Shown: positions 1-10,812 of the stretch, one piece after another
How the letters are laid out: the number at the start of each line of letters is the position of its first letter
Numbering within the stretch: the first letter of the stretch is position 1
Origin: Pomphorhynchus laevis
Lineage: Eukaryota; Acanthocephala; Palaeacanthocephala; Echinorhynchida; Pomphorhynchidae
Assembly: GCA_012934845.2 (NCBI GenBank)
Contig: WNNJ02002420.1
Span: forward strand, 167,927 to 231,926
DNA length: 64,000 nucleotides
Reading direction: 5' to 3'
Made by a program: the position numbers and the translations under genes
The notes under the pieces: model-generated
Seen by the model: the letters and a program-made list of their open reading frames with translations, nothing else
Database searches by the model: none
What the model was told of the DNA's origin: nothing

Positions 1-228
1 GTGTTAATACTTGGAATTTAATTTAAAGGCACAACGCAGACACTATATTAAAATAATATAATTTAAAGATTAAATTATATTGATTAAATCTTTCATTAAA
101 TCTAATTGTCAATAAAAGCAGACGAGTCGAGTGATCGCAAGCCAACATTAAAGGAACCGAAAACGTAACAACAATAATAATTTTTTAACAATAACGAAGA
201 GTGAACCCGCTTCATCACCGGGTGCCCC

Positions 229-259
229 GTGCCAGCGCACGCTTACATGACCACAACAA
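229..259 (-). repeat. Solitary 3'-tail fragment of the L2-like LINE
   Basis: Read on the minus strand, these ~31 bases match the conserved tail that ends the complete L2-like copies (for example 50741-50775), including the GCGTGCGCTGGCAC hairpin half and the upstream TTGTTGTGGTCATGTAAG. No coding part is attached. It is either a severely truncated insertion or a rearrangement remnant. Confidence 0.6.
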
Positions 260-260
260 A

Positions 261-293
261 CGGACCAGATCATCCAAACGATGGTCTGGTCCG
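261..293. repeat. 14-bp inverted repeat (hairpin)
   Basis: The arms CGGACCAGATCATC and GATGGTCTGGTCCG pair at 13 of 14 positions around a 5-nt loop (CAAAC). It directly follows the solitary LINE tail fragment. No function is evident. Confidence 0.7.
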
Positions 294-676
294 CAACGAT
301 TCTGAAAATATTATTCAACGAGCTTTTATTGTTCCATTTTCATCTGAGACATGTGTGCTTACAGAGAAGTCAAGAAAAAGTGTATGCTCAAGATTTGAAC
401 CCCATACATAGAGTTTGCAACGCACACGCCTTAACCATTCAACAATAATAAATTATTATTTAACAATATTATTATTTAACAAATTATTATTTAACAAGTA
501 ATTAAACCTAGATAATCAACGCTCACCACTAATCTTCTTGGACAGATGGTTCGAGGTACCTCGAAGTTCGAGATACACTCTTAGAATGTTACTTTTCATC
601 TACTCAGAAACCGACGTGTTCATCATTCAAAATTCCTCTGAATTTGCGTCAACTCCGTAGTAAACTCATTGCTATG

Positions 677-1272
677 CATAAACTTCCGGCGTTCAGAGCA
701 CACGAAAGCCAGGAATATAGGGACTTGAAGCTGATCTATCGATCTTCTATTAATTGTTTGAAAGACAAGCATTTTAAGAACGAAGAACAACGCACTTTAA
801 AGGATGCTGAAATCTACCTTTGGAAGCTGAAAAATAGACAACTCGCATTATCATCTAAGATTACTCTTGACACGTGGGAAAATAAAGGCGGCTGGCCCTG
901 ATTGGTTATGCATAGAGCATATCAAACAGTCTCTACATATATTAGCGTCATTCTGGTTGGGGTTTCCAAGGGTAGATTAAACTTCCGGCGTTTAGATCAC
1001 ACGAAAGTCAGGAATATAGGGACTTACAGCGGATCTATCGATCTTCTATTAATTGTTTGAGAGACAAGCATTTTAAAACCAAAAGACAACGCACTTTAAA
1101 GGATCTGAAATCTACCCTTGGAAGCTGAAATTTAGACAACTCGCATTATCATATAAGATTCTTCTTGATGCATGGAAAAAGAAAGGCGGCTGGTCCTGAT
1201 GGGTAATGCAAAGAGCATATCAACAAGTCTTTACATATATTAGAGCCATTCTGGTTTGGGCTTTACAATTGG
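677..1272 (+). repeat. Two tandem copies of a ~299-bp unit
   Basis: A segment starting near 680 (AAACTTCCGGCG) recurs at 979, with a period of about 299 bp. The copies differ by scattered substitutions and small indels. The first copy has an 85-codon frame (644-901) rich in K, R and L; in the second the same frame is broken. The encoded segment (motifs like YRDLKLIYRSSIN) is not recognised. Its position just upstream of a reverse-transcriptase remnant suggests it is the linker before that RT, but this is inference. Confidence 0.7.
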
Positions 1273-1274
1273 GT

Positions 1275-1820
1275 GTCCTATTCCTAAGTCCTAGAAAGAA
1301 GCGACCATAAAAGTTACGTATATAGGCAAAACAGATCCTGTATCTACGAACTCTTATCGAGGAATAGCCTTAACAAATCATGTTTAAAAACTATTGACTT
1401 CGCTAGTATGCTATCATGTGGTTCACGTATAGCGAATGAACAAATATGGATTTCGACAAGGTAGATCAACAGTTGCGGCAATTTCTACTTTAAGATAAAG
1501 GGTAAAACATCGTTTAGCAGCAAACTCATGCATGTATGCGTTATTTATTGATTTTGCAAAGGCGTTTGAATCTGTGAATCGGTCTCGCTTACTAAGCAAG
1601 CTTCATTTCGAGTTCCACATACGCGGTCCAATGTTAAAACAACTTGCAGCCATATTGATGCTAATGAAATTCGTATTTCGGATGGACTGCAATTGTCACA
1701 ACACTTGATCCAAAATCGAGGGGTTTTACAAGGGGATCCTTTAAGTCCGCTGCTTTTCACGCTATTCGTTAGTGACCTTCCCTCCTTTGTCTGTCAAAAC
1801 GGTAGATCCTGCTGCATAAT
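1275..1820 (+). pseudogene. Decayed LINE reverse-transcriptase fragment
   Basis: Conceptual translation, with frame changes, gives successive RT blocks: YRGIALTNHV, a GFRQGRSTVAA block, FIDFAKAFESVNR (the catalytic-D motif A region) and GVLQGDPLSPLLFTLF (the QG motif before the YxDD box). The region breaks off at 1820, exactly where the tail of L2-like copy A begins, so the YxDD part is missing. Frames change several times. The clade cannot be fixed: the motifs differ from the L2-like, CR1-like and RT-RLE families elsewhere in the window, and RTE or another APE-type LINE group is possible. Confidence 0.7.
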
Positions 1821-4640
1821 AAAAAAGGATTTATTTTTACGTGGCAAATACGTGCCAGCGCACGCTTACACATGACCACAACAAAACAAGACTGTGAATC
1901 AGGTGTCGAAAAGGTGTGAACGGAGGAAATGTTTGAATGTGATAAAGGAGGGGGCGCGGCGGACGTCGAGAGGGAGTTGATTCTAGGCGAGTGAAGCGGC
2001 AAAGGGGAAGGATCAGAGACCGTAGTTGTTGGAGTAATTAGGAAGGTGGAGTAAGATGATATGACTGGAACGAAGCGATAGCGAGGTGGGGCGAGTATCG
2101 TCTAAGAAAAGAAGGTTGATGAACGATGGGGAGCCGACAGCGATGATACGAAAAGTTATGAGAAGAAGACGGGGTTGTATGCGGATGTGGATGGTTGGCT
2201 AAGAGAGTTGGACAAGATATGTGGATGAGTGGTCGAAGCGACAGAGCCGAAAGAAAACTCGAACGACGGAGTTGATTATTTGTTGTAGGGGTAGGATGAT
2301 GGATTTTGGAGAATTGACGAAAAGGCTAAGGCAGTAATCGATTTTAGGGAAAAGAAGCGATGAAAGAAGAGACATACAAGAACGGAAGTCGATAAGGGGG
2401 CGGATACGGCGGATGTCACGGAGAATTAAGTTAGATGAGCGGACCTTGTCACGGACGAAGGGTTTAAGGGAAAGGATGATCATCGAAATGGAAGCCTAAG
2501 AAAGTGAGATTGTGGACTATAGGGATGATCGATGAGGCAAAAGATACAGTGGGAAGAGATATGTTTGGTTTACGGGTGAGGATCCACATTATTATGGACT
2601 TTTCGGGGTTTAGAACGAGATGGAGATTGGAGTGCCTTTGTAGATAGAAGAAAGACGGTTGGAGGCAGAAATGCCGATATCGTGTATGCCATGTGCGGGT
2701 GCATGAGCATAGATTAGAATGTCATCGGCGTATTGCATGACGTTAAAGGAGTAAGGTTTGATAAATGGAGAGAGATCGCCAAGCAGAAGAGAGAAAAGCA
2801 GGGGACCTAGGACTGAACCTTGTGGGACCCCGCAAAAAATAGGGATGGGAGGGGAGGATGATGAATTAGAACAGACGCGAAAGGAACGGTCGGATAGATA
2901 CGAGGTGAACCATGCTACGGAGGAGGAAGGAAAGCCGTAATCTTAACGAAGGCGAGAAAGGAGGACGGAGTGGTCGACAATGTCGAATGCGGAGGAGAGG
3001 TCGATGGAGATGAGAAGACTATATATGGCCTTGTCTCCAGAAATGAGTAAGTCGTTGTATACTTTCATGCAGGCGATTTCTGTGGAGTGATTAGAGCGGA
3101 AAGCAGATTGGAAAGGAGGGTACAGATTGGATGAGGAGAGATAAGCGTTGATGTGTATTAAGATGAGGCGTTCTGAGAGCTTAGAAAGAGTAGGGAGTAG
3201 TGAAATGGGGCGATAGCTAGAAGGAAGGGAGTGGTCGAGCGATTGTTTCTTAAGGATCGGACGAACGATTGCGGATTTCCAGTGTGAAGGGAAGATACGA
3301 ATGCGGATGGACGAGTTAAACAAGTTTGTGAGAAATGGGGATATCGATGAGCATATATATTTTAATATGTGAGTAGGCAGGGGATCGGCAGGTGAGGTTT
3401 TGTTGGGCAAGGACATGAGGACAGATGATACTTCTGTAGGTGAGACAGGGAGAAGATGAAAGAGTTCCGGAAGGATGAGAGTAGACTGGGCAGAGTGGGA
3501 TAGGATGGAGACCGGGGTGTGAGAGAGCAGCGTGGATACTTTAGTCTGGAGAAATGACGAATAATCATTAGCATTGATGTTGCGCGGGGAAGAGGAACAA
3601 GCCAGGATTGAGTTAAAAGTATGCCAGAGAGTCTTAGAGTTGAATGAAGTGATGATTTTATGCTGCCAGAAGGAGTTGCATTTGGTACGTAGTAGGTTGA
3701 GATGAGACTGGCGAAGAGCAAGATAGGAATCACGGAAAGACGGAGTGATCGAGCGGAAATTAAGTCTGAGAGAGCGGTGATAGACTCGAAAAGCATGGCG
3801 GAGTCGACGCTTTGAGAGTAGGCATTGGATGTCAAACCATGGGGCACGGTGCAAGCGACGGTGTGGGTGAGACTTGAAGGGCTAGAGAATATCGAGAGGG
3901 GATGTGAGTTCAGGGTCGAAAAGAAAGGCGAGATCGTGAGGCGGTAAATATGTTATTGTGGGTAATGATATCGACAATTTGAGTAAAGCAGAGCGGAGAA
4001 GGGAGAGGTCAAGATTTCTTTAAGGGCGACGTAGGATTGTAGGTGTGTGAGGAGGGGTGTGTTTGCGAGTGAGATCTAGGATGATAAGAAAGTGATCGGA
4101 TTGACCAGAATCAGAGATGGACAGTGAGGTGTGGGCAGCAAAATGATCGGGGACAGCGATGATGTCGAGTGCCCCACCAAGTATATGTGTGGGGGCAGTG
4201 GAGATTAGTTTGTAATTGTAGTTTGATAGAATGTTGATGAAGCGGATGGAATCTGTGGAAGAGGGGCGGTCTAGGCGGATATTGAAGTCGCCTAGAACGA
4301 GTGAAGTAATTGGGGACAAGGAACAATGAGAAAGGAGGTCAGCGAGTTCGGTAAAAAATAAGGCTGTAGGAGCTGATGAACCAGGACGGTATACAGTGGC
4401 GAGATCTAGAGTTATCGGGTTAGAATAAATACAAGTGAGCAATTCAAAAGAGCAAGGACTGAAAGGGGGATTGATTTTGCGAAGAGACGCGGGGTGACGC
4501 GCGAATGCGACGATGCCGCCAGGATTAGAGAATTTAGAAGGGCATGAGCTGAGGGGTCAGGCGGATTTGACTAGGGAGCAACCGGCAGAGAGTAGACGGC
4601 GAATGGAAAGGTCGTCGGAATCTGAGTGCCAGGATTCGGT
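1821..4640 (-). mobile_element. L2-like LINE, copy A
   Basis: This minus-strand LINE of the L2/CR1 group is complete at its 3' end (hairpin tail plus AATAAATCC and an A-rich end at 1821) and truncated inside the endonuclease domain at its 5' end. From 5' to 3' the minus strand gives part of the APE endonuclease (GDFNIRLDRPSSTD and SDHFLIILDLT within 4020-4442), the RT N-terminal half (2943-3854) and the RT thumb and C-terminus (2199-2483). The reading frame is broken in a few places, so it is not autonomous. At 4640 it meets copy B head to head. Its nucleotide similarity to copies F and G is high, so the insertion is fairly recent. Confidence 0.88.
2943..3854 (-). pseudogene. L2-like ORF2 fragment (RT N-terminal half)
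   Basis: This 303-codon open frame of copy A covers the connector after the endonuclease and RT motifs up to motif A: LPNKTSPADPLPTHIL, SYRPISLLPTLSKL, then HSTEIACMKVYNDLL and DLSSAFDIVDH, which carries the first catalytic aspartate. The protein would copy the element's RNA at the nicked target. The frame stops before the YADD box, which lies further along in another frame, so this is a broken ORF2. The same residues recur in the other copies in this window. Confidence 0.85.
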
Positions 4641-7600
4641 GAGGATTCTATGAGTGCCAGGATTCTATGCGGCGTTTGTGCAAACACACTCATACGCGAC
4701 CTCTCCCATAAGAACATATCAACCTCCAACGTGTCCACTCAAACCACCACAGACGTTTCTGATGTCCTTTGTCAGCCCACTGATCATGTCATCACATGCA
4801 CTTATAATTTCATGTCTTCACTTCCAGACACCCCCCGTAACTTCTCTTCTGCTCCGTTTCTCAATAACATACATCCCTCAATAAAAATCACCTCCATTAA
4901 CTTCCACAATCCTTCCACTCATAACCTTTCCTCACATTACTCATCACCTCTCTATTATCCAAATCCTCTTTGTCTTCCGCTGTCAAACCTACTCCTTTGA
5001 TATCCTCAACTCTCAGCTCTCCTATCGTGATCTCACCAACTCACGTAACTCGTCCTCCTGTACGAAAACGCTTTCCTTCTCGCGATCGTTGCGTCATCGT
5101 CACTAATATCACTCCTTCCGCCCCTTTATCTCCACAAGCACATCTCGACCACGATGTTTCTGCATTCAGATCCATCCTCTCGTCTCTTGTTCTTGCGGAT
5201 AAACTATCCTTTTTCAACAACATCTCTCCTTTCGCATTCATCCGTCTAAATAAATCTTCTCAATCCAATCCTTCCCAGCCCCCTCTCCTAAAAATTGTTT
5301 TCAAGCATTGCTCTAACGCGTCTTCTGTCTTCTCCCAACGATTAAACTCATGCCCTCTTCAGCCACTCGCATTTTTCCTGATCGCACCCCCTCCGAAATC
5401 GGTCAAATCTCATTTGCCCGCATCGAAAAACGCCGTCGCGAGGAAAACGGCGAAACATCACTCTCCATCCTAAACATCAACGAAAATTTTCAAGTTGTCC
5501 ACACCCTCAAAAAAATTCGATGGCGCTCCATCTCCCCTAGGTGTCTTCTCCACTAGCCCCTATCACTACCACACACAGTTTCCGCCTCGGCCTCCTCAAC
5601 ACTAGATCTATTCCCAATAAATCCGATCTAATCCTCAACGTATTCACTAAGCAATCCATTGATCTCTTCCTCATCACCGAATTCTGGCAATACGATTTTG
5701 CGGACCTCTCCATCCGCCGTTTGTTCTCTGCCAGTTGTTCACTAGTTAAATCCGCTCGCCCTCTCAGCTCATCCCCTTCTAAATTCTCTAATCATGGCGG
5801 CATTGTCGCATTCGCCCGTCACCCGCGTCTATTCGCAAAGTTACTTCCCCTATCAGTCCATGCACTTTTAAACTGCTAACTTGTCGTTATTCTAACCCGA
5901 TCACTCTAGATCTCGCCATTGTATACCGTCCTGGTTCACCTGCTCATAACTCCTTATTTTTACCGAACTCGCTGACCTTCTGTCCAACTGTTCTTTGTCC
6001 TCAATCCCTTCAATCGTTTTTGACGACTTCAACATCCGCCTCGACCGCCCGTCTTCCACCGAGTCCAACCAGTTCATCAACATTCTATCCAACTATAACT
6101 ACAAACCGATCTCCACTGCCCCCACACATAATCCTAATAGGGCACTCGACATCATCGCTGTCCCCGATCATTTTGCTGCCTACACCTCACTGTCAATTTT
6201 CGATCATAGTCAATCTGATCACTTTCTCGTCACATTCCACATTTCCTCCCTTCCTTCTTGATATCGCCCAATTTCACTACTCCCTACTCTTTCTAAGCTC
6301 TCAGAACGCCTCATCTTAATACACATCAACGCTTATCTCTCCTCATCCAATCTGTACCCTCCTTTCCAATCTGCTTTCCGCTCTAATCACTCCACATAAA
6401 TCGCCTGCATGAAAGTATACAACGACTTACTCATTTCTCGAGACAAGGCTCTATGTAGTGTTCTTATCTCCCTCAACCTTTCCTCCGCCTTCGACATTGT
6501 CAACCACTCCGTCCTCCTTTCGCGCCTTCATTATGATTTCGGCTTTTCTTCCTCCTCCGTAGCATGGGGTTTGCCTCATATATATCCGGCCGTTACTTTA
6601 GCGTCTGTTCTAATTCATTATCCTCTCCTCGCATCCATATTTTTTGCAGGGTCCTACAAGGTTCAGTCCTAGGTTCTTTGCTTTTCTCTTCTGCTTGACG
6701 ATCTCTCTCCGTTTATCAAACTTTACTCCTTTAACTTCATGCTATACGCCAATGACATTCTCATATATGCTCATGCACATGCACATCGCATACACAATAT
6801 TTGCATTTCTGCCGCCAACTGTCTTTCTTCTATCTACAAACGTATCCCCAATCTCCATCTCGTTCTAAACCCCGACAAGTCCAAAATAATGTGGAACCTC
6901 CCCCGTAAACCAAACAGATCCCCTCCCACTGTATCTTTTGCCTCATCGATCATTCCCATTGTACACAATCTCACTTTCTTAGGATTCCATTTCAATGACC
7001 ACCTTTCCCTTAAACCATTTGTCCGTGACAAGGTCCGCTCGTCTATCTTAATTCTCCGTAACATCCGCCATATTCGCCCCCTTATCGACTTCCGTTCCTG
7101 TATGACTCTTCTTTCATCGCTTCTTTTCCCTAAAATCGATTACCGCATCAGCCTTTTCGCCAATTCTCCAAAATTCATCATCCTACCCCTACAACACATC
7201 ATCAATTCCGCAGTTCGAGTGCTCCTACGTCTCCCTCGCTTCGACCACACATCCACATATCTTGCCCAGCTCTCGTGACCCACCATCTACATCCGCATCC
7301 AACTCCGCCTTCTTCCGTAACTTTTCGTCTCATCGCTGTCGGATCTATATCGTGCATTAAACTCCCTTTCTTAGACGACACTCGTCCCACCTCTCTCTAT
7401 CACTGCGTTCCTGTAATTCTCTCTTCATTTACGTTCCCAATTACTAACAACTACGGTCTCTGAATCTTCCTCGTCACCGCTCCACTTGCTTGGAATCAGT
7501 TCCTACTTGACTTTCGCCGCGCTCCCTCTTTTATCGCATTCAAATGCCGCCTCCGTATTCACCTCCTCGACACATGATTAAGATTTTATATTATCGGTTG

Positions 7601-7662
7601 TTGTGGTCATGTAAGCGTGCGCCGGCACGCATTTGCCACGTAAAAATAAATCTTTTTTATAT
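4641..7662 (+). mobile_element. L2-like LINE, copy B (internally deleted)
   Basis: This plus-strand copy begins inside the ORF1 PHD-like motif (CGVCANTLIRD). It continues through the ORF1 RRM-like region (RCVIVTNITP and KIVFKHCSNASSV, 4970-5473) and the ORF2 endonuclease start (LLNTRSIPNKSD, 5541-5879; FNIRLDRPSSTES, 5995-6261). About 850 bp is then missing near 6255 relative to copy F, removing the endonuclease-RT connector. RT resumes at ~6260 (DLLISRDKAL, YANDILIYAHAH, LKPFVRDKVRSS) to 7278. The YADD box reads YAND, so the copy is catalytically dead as well as frame-broken. The 3' hairpin tail ends at 7662. Confidence 0.87.
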
Positions 7663-7925
7663 CTTGAAATTCGAACAATGCGCGAACCGAATGTAATCGC
7701 AATGTATAAATTTTTTTAACAAGTGCTACTTGCATCTAGTCTTGGGATACACACATTGAGACGCGTGGAATAAATGTTTGAGAATGTAGGCCTTGGTAAT
7801 ATTTTAAGTGATCTGTGCCAGATTTGAGAAGATGAACACTTGTTGATGTTGAGTGGGAACTTAAATATGATATCTGATAGATTTACACATTTACGGAAAG
7901 AAATGCGTCGTGCATTCAATCATTC

Positions 7926-10190
7926 GTTTGATTATTATTATTATCAAGTTCAGACTTAGCCATAAGGCTTTAAGCCGATCACACAATACAGAAAAAAGAT
8001 CAACCAAATGGGTAGGTTAGAAAAGGTGACAAATCAGCCTGGACGTATATCCAACGTCGAACCCTGTTTTTGAAAGCGAGGAAATTGGTGATGGCAGCGA
8101 TAGGTTCAGGCAAACTATTCCAAACATCTACTGCCCGTTCAGACAGTCTGTAAAATTTTCGCAGCTTACCCGGTAATTTTTTAAAAAGCATCTTACAATG
8201 GCCTCGCAATCTCGAATTATCTCGAAATCTAACTACACCCAAAGGAAAGCCATCAGCTGAATGTACAATTTTCCAAAGTGTAATCAGATCAAGAAAAAGA
8301 TACCGATACCTCACTGATAAAACGTTCAAACATCTTAATCTTGAAATAAAGCTTCCTTGACAACACATCCGAGAAGCTCGTCTCATTACACTTTCCAAGT
8401 TATTCAACTCACTCCTGGTCGTTGGAAAGGTTGCCTGTACACAATACTCAAGATGTGGTCTTACTAGGGCACAATAAAGTTTGGCGAAGATTTGCGGCGA
8501 TAATTTTGCAAAAGTCATTTTTATGCAGTATAAGGCACGTATCGCTTTTAACCGCGCGTGATCACTATTTGCTCTTGTCTTTAGCGATTCGTGAATTATC
8601 ACTCCCAGGTCGGGATGTTCTGAGACTCGCTTGATTGAGTGTCCATTTATTTTGTAATCGAAATGAGTTTTATCTCTACCCAATCTGATCCATACACATT
8701 TTGTCGCGTTGAGTATCAAGCCAGTGCTATTACACCAAGTCCCGATACGGTTAAGGTCACATTGTAAAAATTCACAATCCGCCTCGTTTTGGGTTGTTGC
8801 CCATATTTTAACATCGTCAGCAAATGCCAGGTGAGGACACTTTAACCTTAGGAGTAGGTCATTCAAAAAGATGATAAAGAGAAGTGGACCTAGGACCGTG
8901 CCCTGAGGAACACCCGAATGAACACGTCGAGCTGTTGACAAAACTTCATCTAATCGCACAACGAATGATCGATCCTCGAGAAATGTCTTAATCCAGTTGC
9001 AAATTGTCGTAGGTACACCGTAATGACGTAGTAGTGAATCTAAACCAGCATGTGGAACTCTATCAAAGGCCTTAGAGAAATCAAGAAATATTATATCAAC
9101 TGTAAGACCCGAACTAAGAGCAGCTACCCAATGTTCGCGAGCATTCAACAGATTAGTTAGGCACGAGCGACCAGGTCGGAAGCCGTGCTGAGAATCATCA
9201 AGAATTTGATATAAATTTAGATGTTCACGTATTCTCTTCGCAATGAGTCTCTCCATAATTTTAGAAATAACACTGGTAAGACTAATTGGTCTAAAATCTG
9301 AACAAGTTAGTGCCAACTGTTTCTTTGGAATAGGTACAACAATTGCCCTTTTCCAATCATCAGGAATCCACGAATACTGTAAGCTTCGATGAAATAGAGA
9401 CGTAAGGCTTGGAGCAATAATGTGCGACAGAGTACGCAAAAGAAAAGGGGATACACCATCTGGTCCTGCAGAGCCAAAACTATTTAATTTATGGAGTTCA
9501 GACTGAACTTCAATGACATTAATAGGAGATATTGGTAAGTTAGATTGTAAGTTGGGCGGGTACTGTATCTGGTCAATATTCGATTGCGAGGATGGAGATA
9601 CTACAAAACTGCTTGCAAGAGCTTCCACAATAGCCTCCTTGTCAACTACATCACCACTTTCTAAACGTACACAATTAATCGTAGAAGGTAGGATTCGACG
9701 ATGTCTAACGTATGCCCAAAAACGTTTAGGTGACCTGTTAATGTCAGAAGCAATACCCTCTTCAAATGTTTTTCTTTTTGAGCGTTTTAGTTGGTTGCAT
9801 AGATTGCGAAGAGTTTTGTACTCACGGTGCGTAACAGTGTTACGTTGAGAGATTCGCCATAATCGATTTCTTTCCTTTATCGTAGTCTCCAACTCATTGT
9901 CGAACCACAATGGCGTTGTCGTCTTGTAAGCCCTATTTCTTATTGGTGCAAACGTATCCGAAATGGTTATGAGGTTACTGGTCACTAACGATAAATGATC
10001 ATCAATTGGAAGATCAGCAGATCCGAAGTTCAGCTGATGACTATAGAGTTGGAGATCTTCCACATTTACTCGATTCCAATTACGCCTTCCGATGCCACTG
10101 CACTTAGATCGTCGTTGTAAAGTGTGAGCAATAAAGTATTGAAATATCATAATCGTGTCTGTAAAGTCGAAACAAAATCCCAACATCTTT
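7926..10190 (-). mobile_element. CR1-like LINE, 5' truncated, intact RT frame
   Basis: This minus-strand non-LTR retrotransposon fragment holds one long RT frame (8000-10186). Its short 3' UTR contains the hairpin AGCCTTATGGCT and ends in an (ATT)n run at 7926-7940. The same 3' motif closes the second CR1-like element at 43560-43606, so the two belong to related families. The endonuclease has been lost to 5' truncation near 10190, where similarity stops and AT-rich DNA begins. Confidence 0.85.
8000..10186 (-). CDS. CR1-like reverse transcriptase (ORF2 C-terminal part)
   Basis: The 728-residue frame starts at an ATG, but that codon is probably internal to the original ORF2. Residues 1-100 resemble the end of an APE-endonuclease connector; PKRFWAYVRHRR is a CR1-type connector motif. 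RT follows: FGSAGPDGVSPFLL, FRPISLTSVISKIME, FLDFSKAFDRVPH (motif A), SGVPQGTVLGPLLF and LAFADDVKIW (catalytic FADD), then RDLGVIIHESLKT, VRPHLEYC and a C-terminal WNSLPEPI block. The frame is uninterrupted, which is unusual here and suggests a young or recently constrained copy. With the endonuclease missing it could not move on its own. Confidence 0.87.
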   Translation of the reverse strand: MLGFCFDFTDTIMIFQYFIAHTLQRRSKCSGIGRRNWNRVNVEDLQLYSHQLNFGSADLPIDDHLSLVTSNLITISDTFAPIRNRAYKTTTPLWFDNELETTIKERNRLWRISQRNTVTHREYKTLRNLCNQLKRSKRKTFEEGIASDINRSPKRFWAYVRHRRILPSTINCVRLESGDVVDKEAIVEALASSFVVSPSSQSNIDQIQYPPNLQSNLPISPINVIEVQSELHKLNSFGSAGPDGVSPFLLRTLSHIIAPSLTSLFHRSLQYSWIPDDWKRAIVVPIPKKQLALTCSDFRPISLTSVISKIMERLIAKRIREHLNLYQILDDSQHGFRPGRSCLTNLLNAREHWVAALSSGLTVDIIFLDFSKAFDRVPHAGLDSLLRHYGVPTTICNWIKTFLEDRSFVVRLDEVLSTARRVHSGVPQGTVLGPLLFIIFLNDLLLRLKCPHLAFADDVKIWATTQNEADCEFLQCDLNRIGTWCNSTGLILNATKCVWIRLGRDKTHFDYKINGHSIKRVSEHPDLGVIIHESLKTRANSDHARLKAIRALYCIKMTFAKLSPQIFAKLYCALVRPHLEYCVQATFPTTRSELNNLESVMRRASRMCCQGSFISRLRCLNVLSVRYRYLFLDLITLWKIVHSADGFPLGVVRFRDNSRLRGHCKMLFKKLPGKLRKFYRLSERAVDVWNSLPEPIAAITNFLAFKNRVRRWIYVQADLSPFLTYPFG

Positions 10191-10812
10191 AGGAATTGAC
10201 GTCGTCTATGTTATTTGTGAATAGACTGAAGATTAGAGAGTTCTACTTGAAGAAATTATTGCTTAGAATACAACAAAGAATTCTAAGTGTTTGGTTCAAG
10301 TGTTAGAAAAAGTCGCACTCAGCTATCTAAAATCAGGATCATTTTCGAATATACGATATAATTTCAAATTTTTTTATTTAGTAGTGACAGCTATAATATT
10401 TTACCGTATATGTTTTATAATTAATAAGAATTTTAGCTTTCCTCGAAATTATTGTATGAATTAAATTATCAAATTACAATGTATTTTAAAATTTAAATTA
10501 AATTTTTATGTATTTTATAATAATATATAATTATATTTTACAATAATATATAATTATTGGCCATTATAATGTTTTAATAATTAAATTTTTAAATTTTTAA
10601 ATTAATTTATTAAATTAAATTCTTATGTTAAGTGCTAGAAATTGAATTTATAAATGTAATATTTTGTTCGTTCTAATTTAAGTTGACTTCGCCGCACCAT
10701 ACAATTTTAGCAAGAATCAAAATAATCAAAATGGGTTTAAATCAAACGAATGAACACAACAATTAAAACGCCTTTAAGTTTGTTTGTATAAAACTACTGC
10801 GACCGTAGTGAA
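10191..10812. other. AT-rich spacer
   Basis: No gene or recognisable element is seen. The stretch is very AT-rich with many TTTTATAATAATATA-like runs. It lies between the truncated 5' end of the CR1-like element and the stop codon of the membrane-protein gene, so it probably contains that gene's 3' flank. Confidence 0.6.

Larger units (their letters stand above)
1..640. other. AT-rich spacer without a gene
   Basis: No convincing gene is seen. The stretch is AT-rich, with a run of ATTATTTAAC-like repeats around 440-500. It carries only a short piece of the L2-like 3' tail (229-259) and an adjacent inverted repeat (261-293). The open frame across 229-411 begins at GTG inside the tail piece and resembles no known protein, so it is not called as a gene. 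Confidence 0.6.

Noticed and set aside
229-411. A 60-codon frame in the AT-rich start of the window.
   Set aside because: It opens at GTG within a LINE tail fragment, crosses a hairpin and resembles no protein.
2758-2940. A 60-residue frame (SPSRREKSRGPRTEPCGTPQ) that recurs opposite several L2-like copies (41088, 47317, 49685).
   Set aside because: It is the antisense shadow of the conserved RT palm region and recurs only because the copies are related. It has no start context or domain of its own.
9513-9848. A 111-codon plus-strand frame opposite the CR1-like RT.
   Set aside because: It is an antisense shadow of a long intact RT frame, with no domain.
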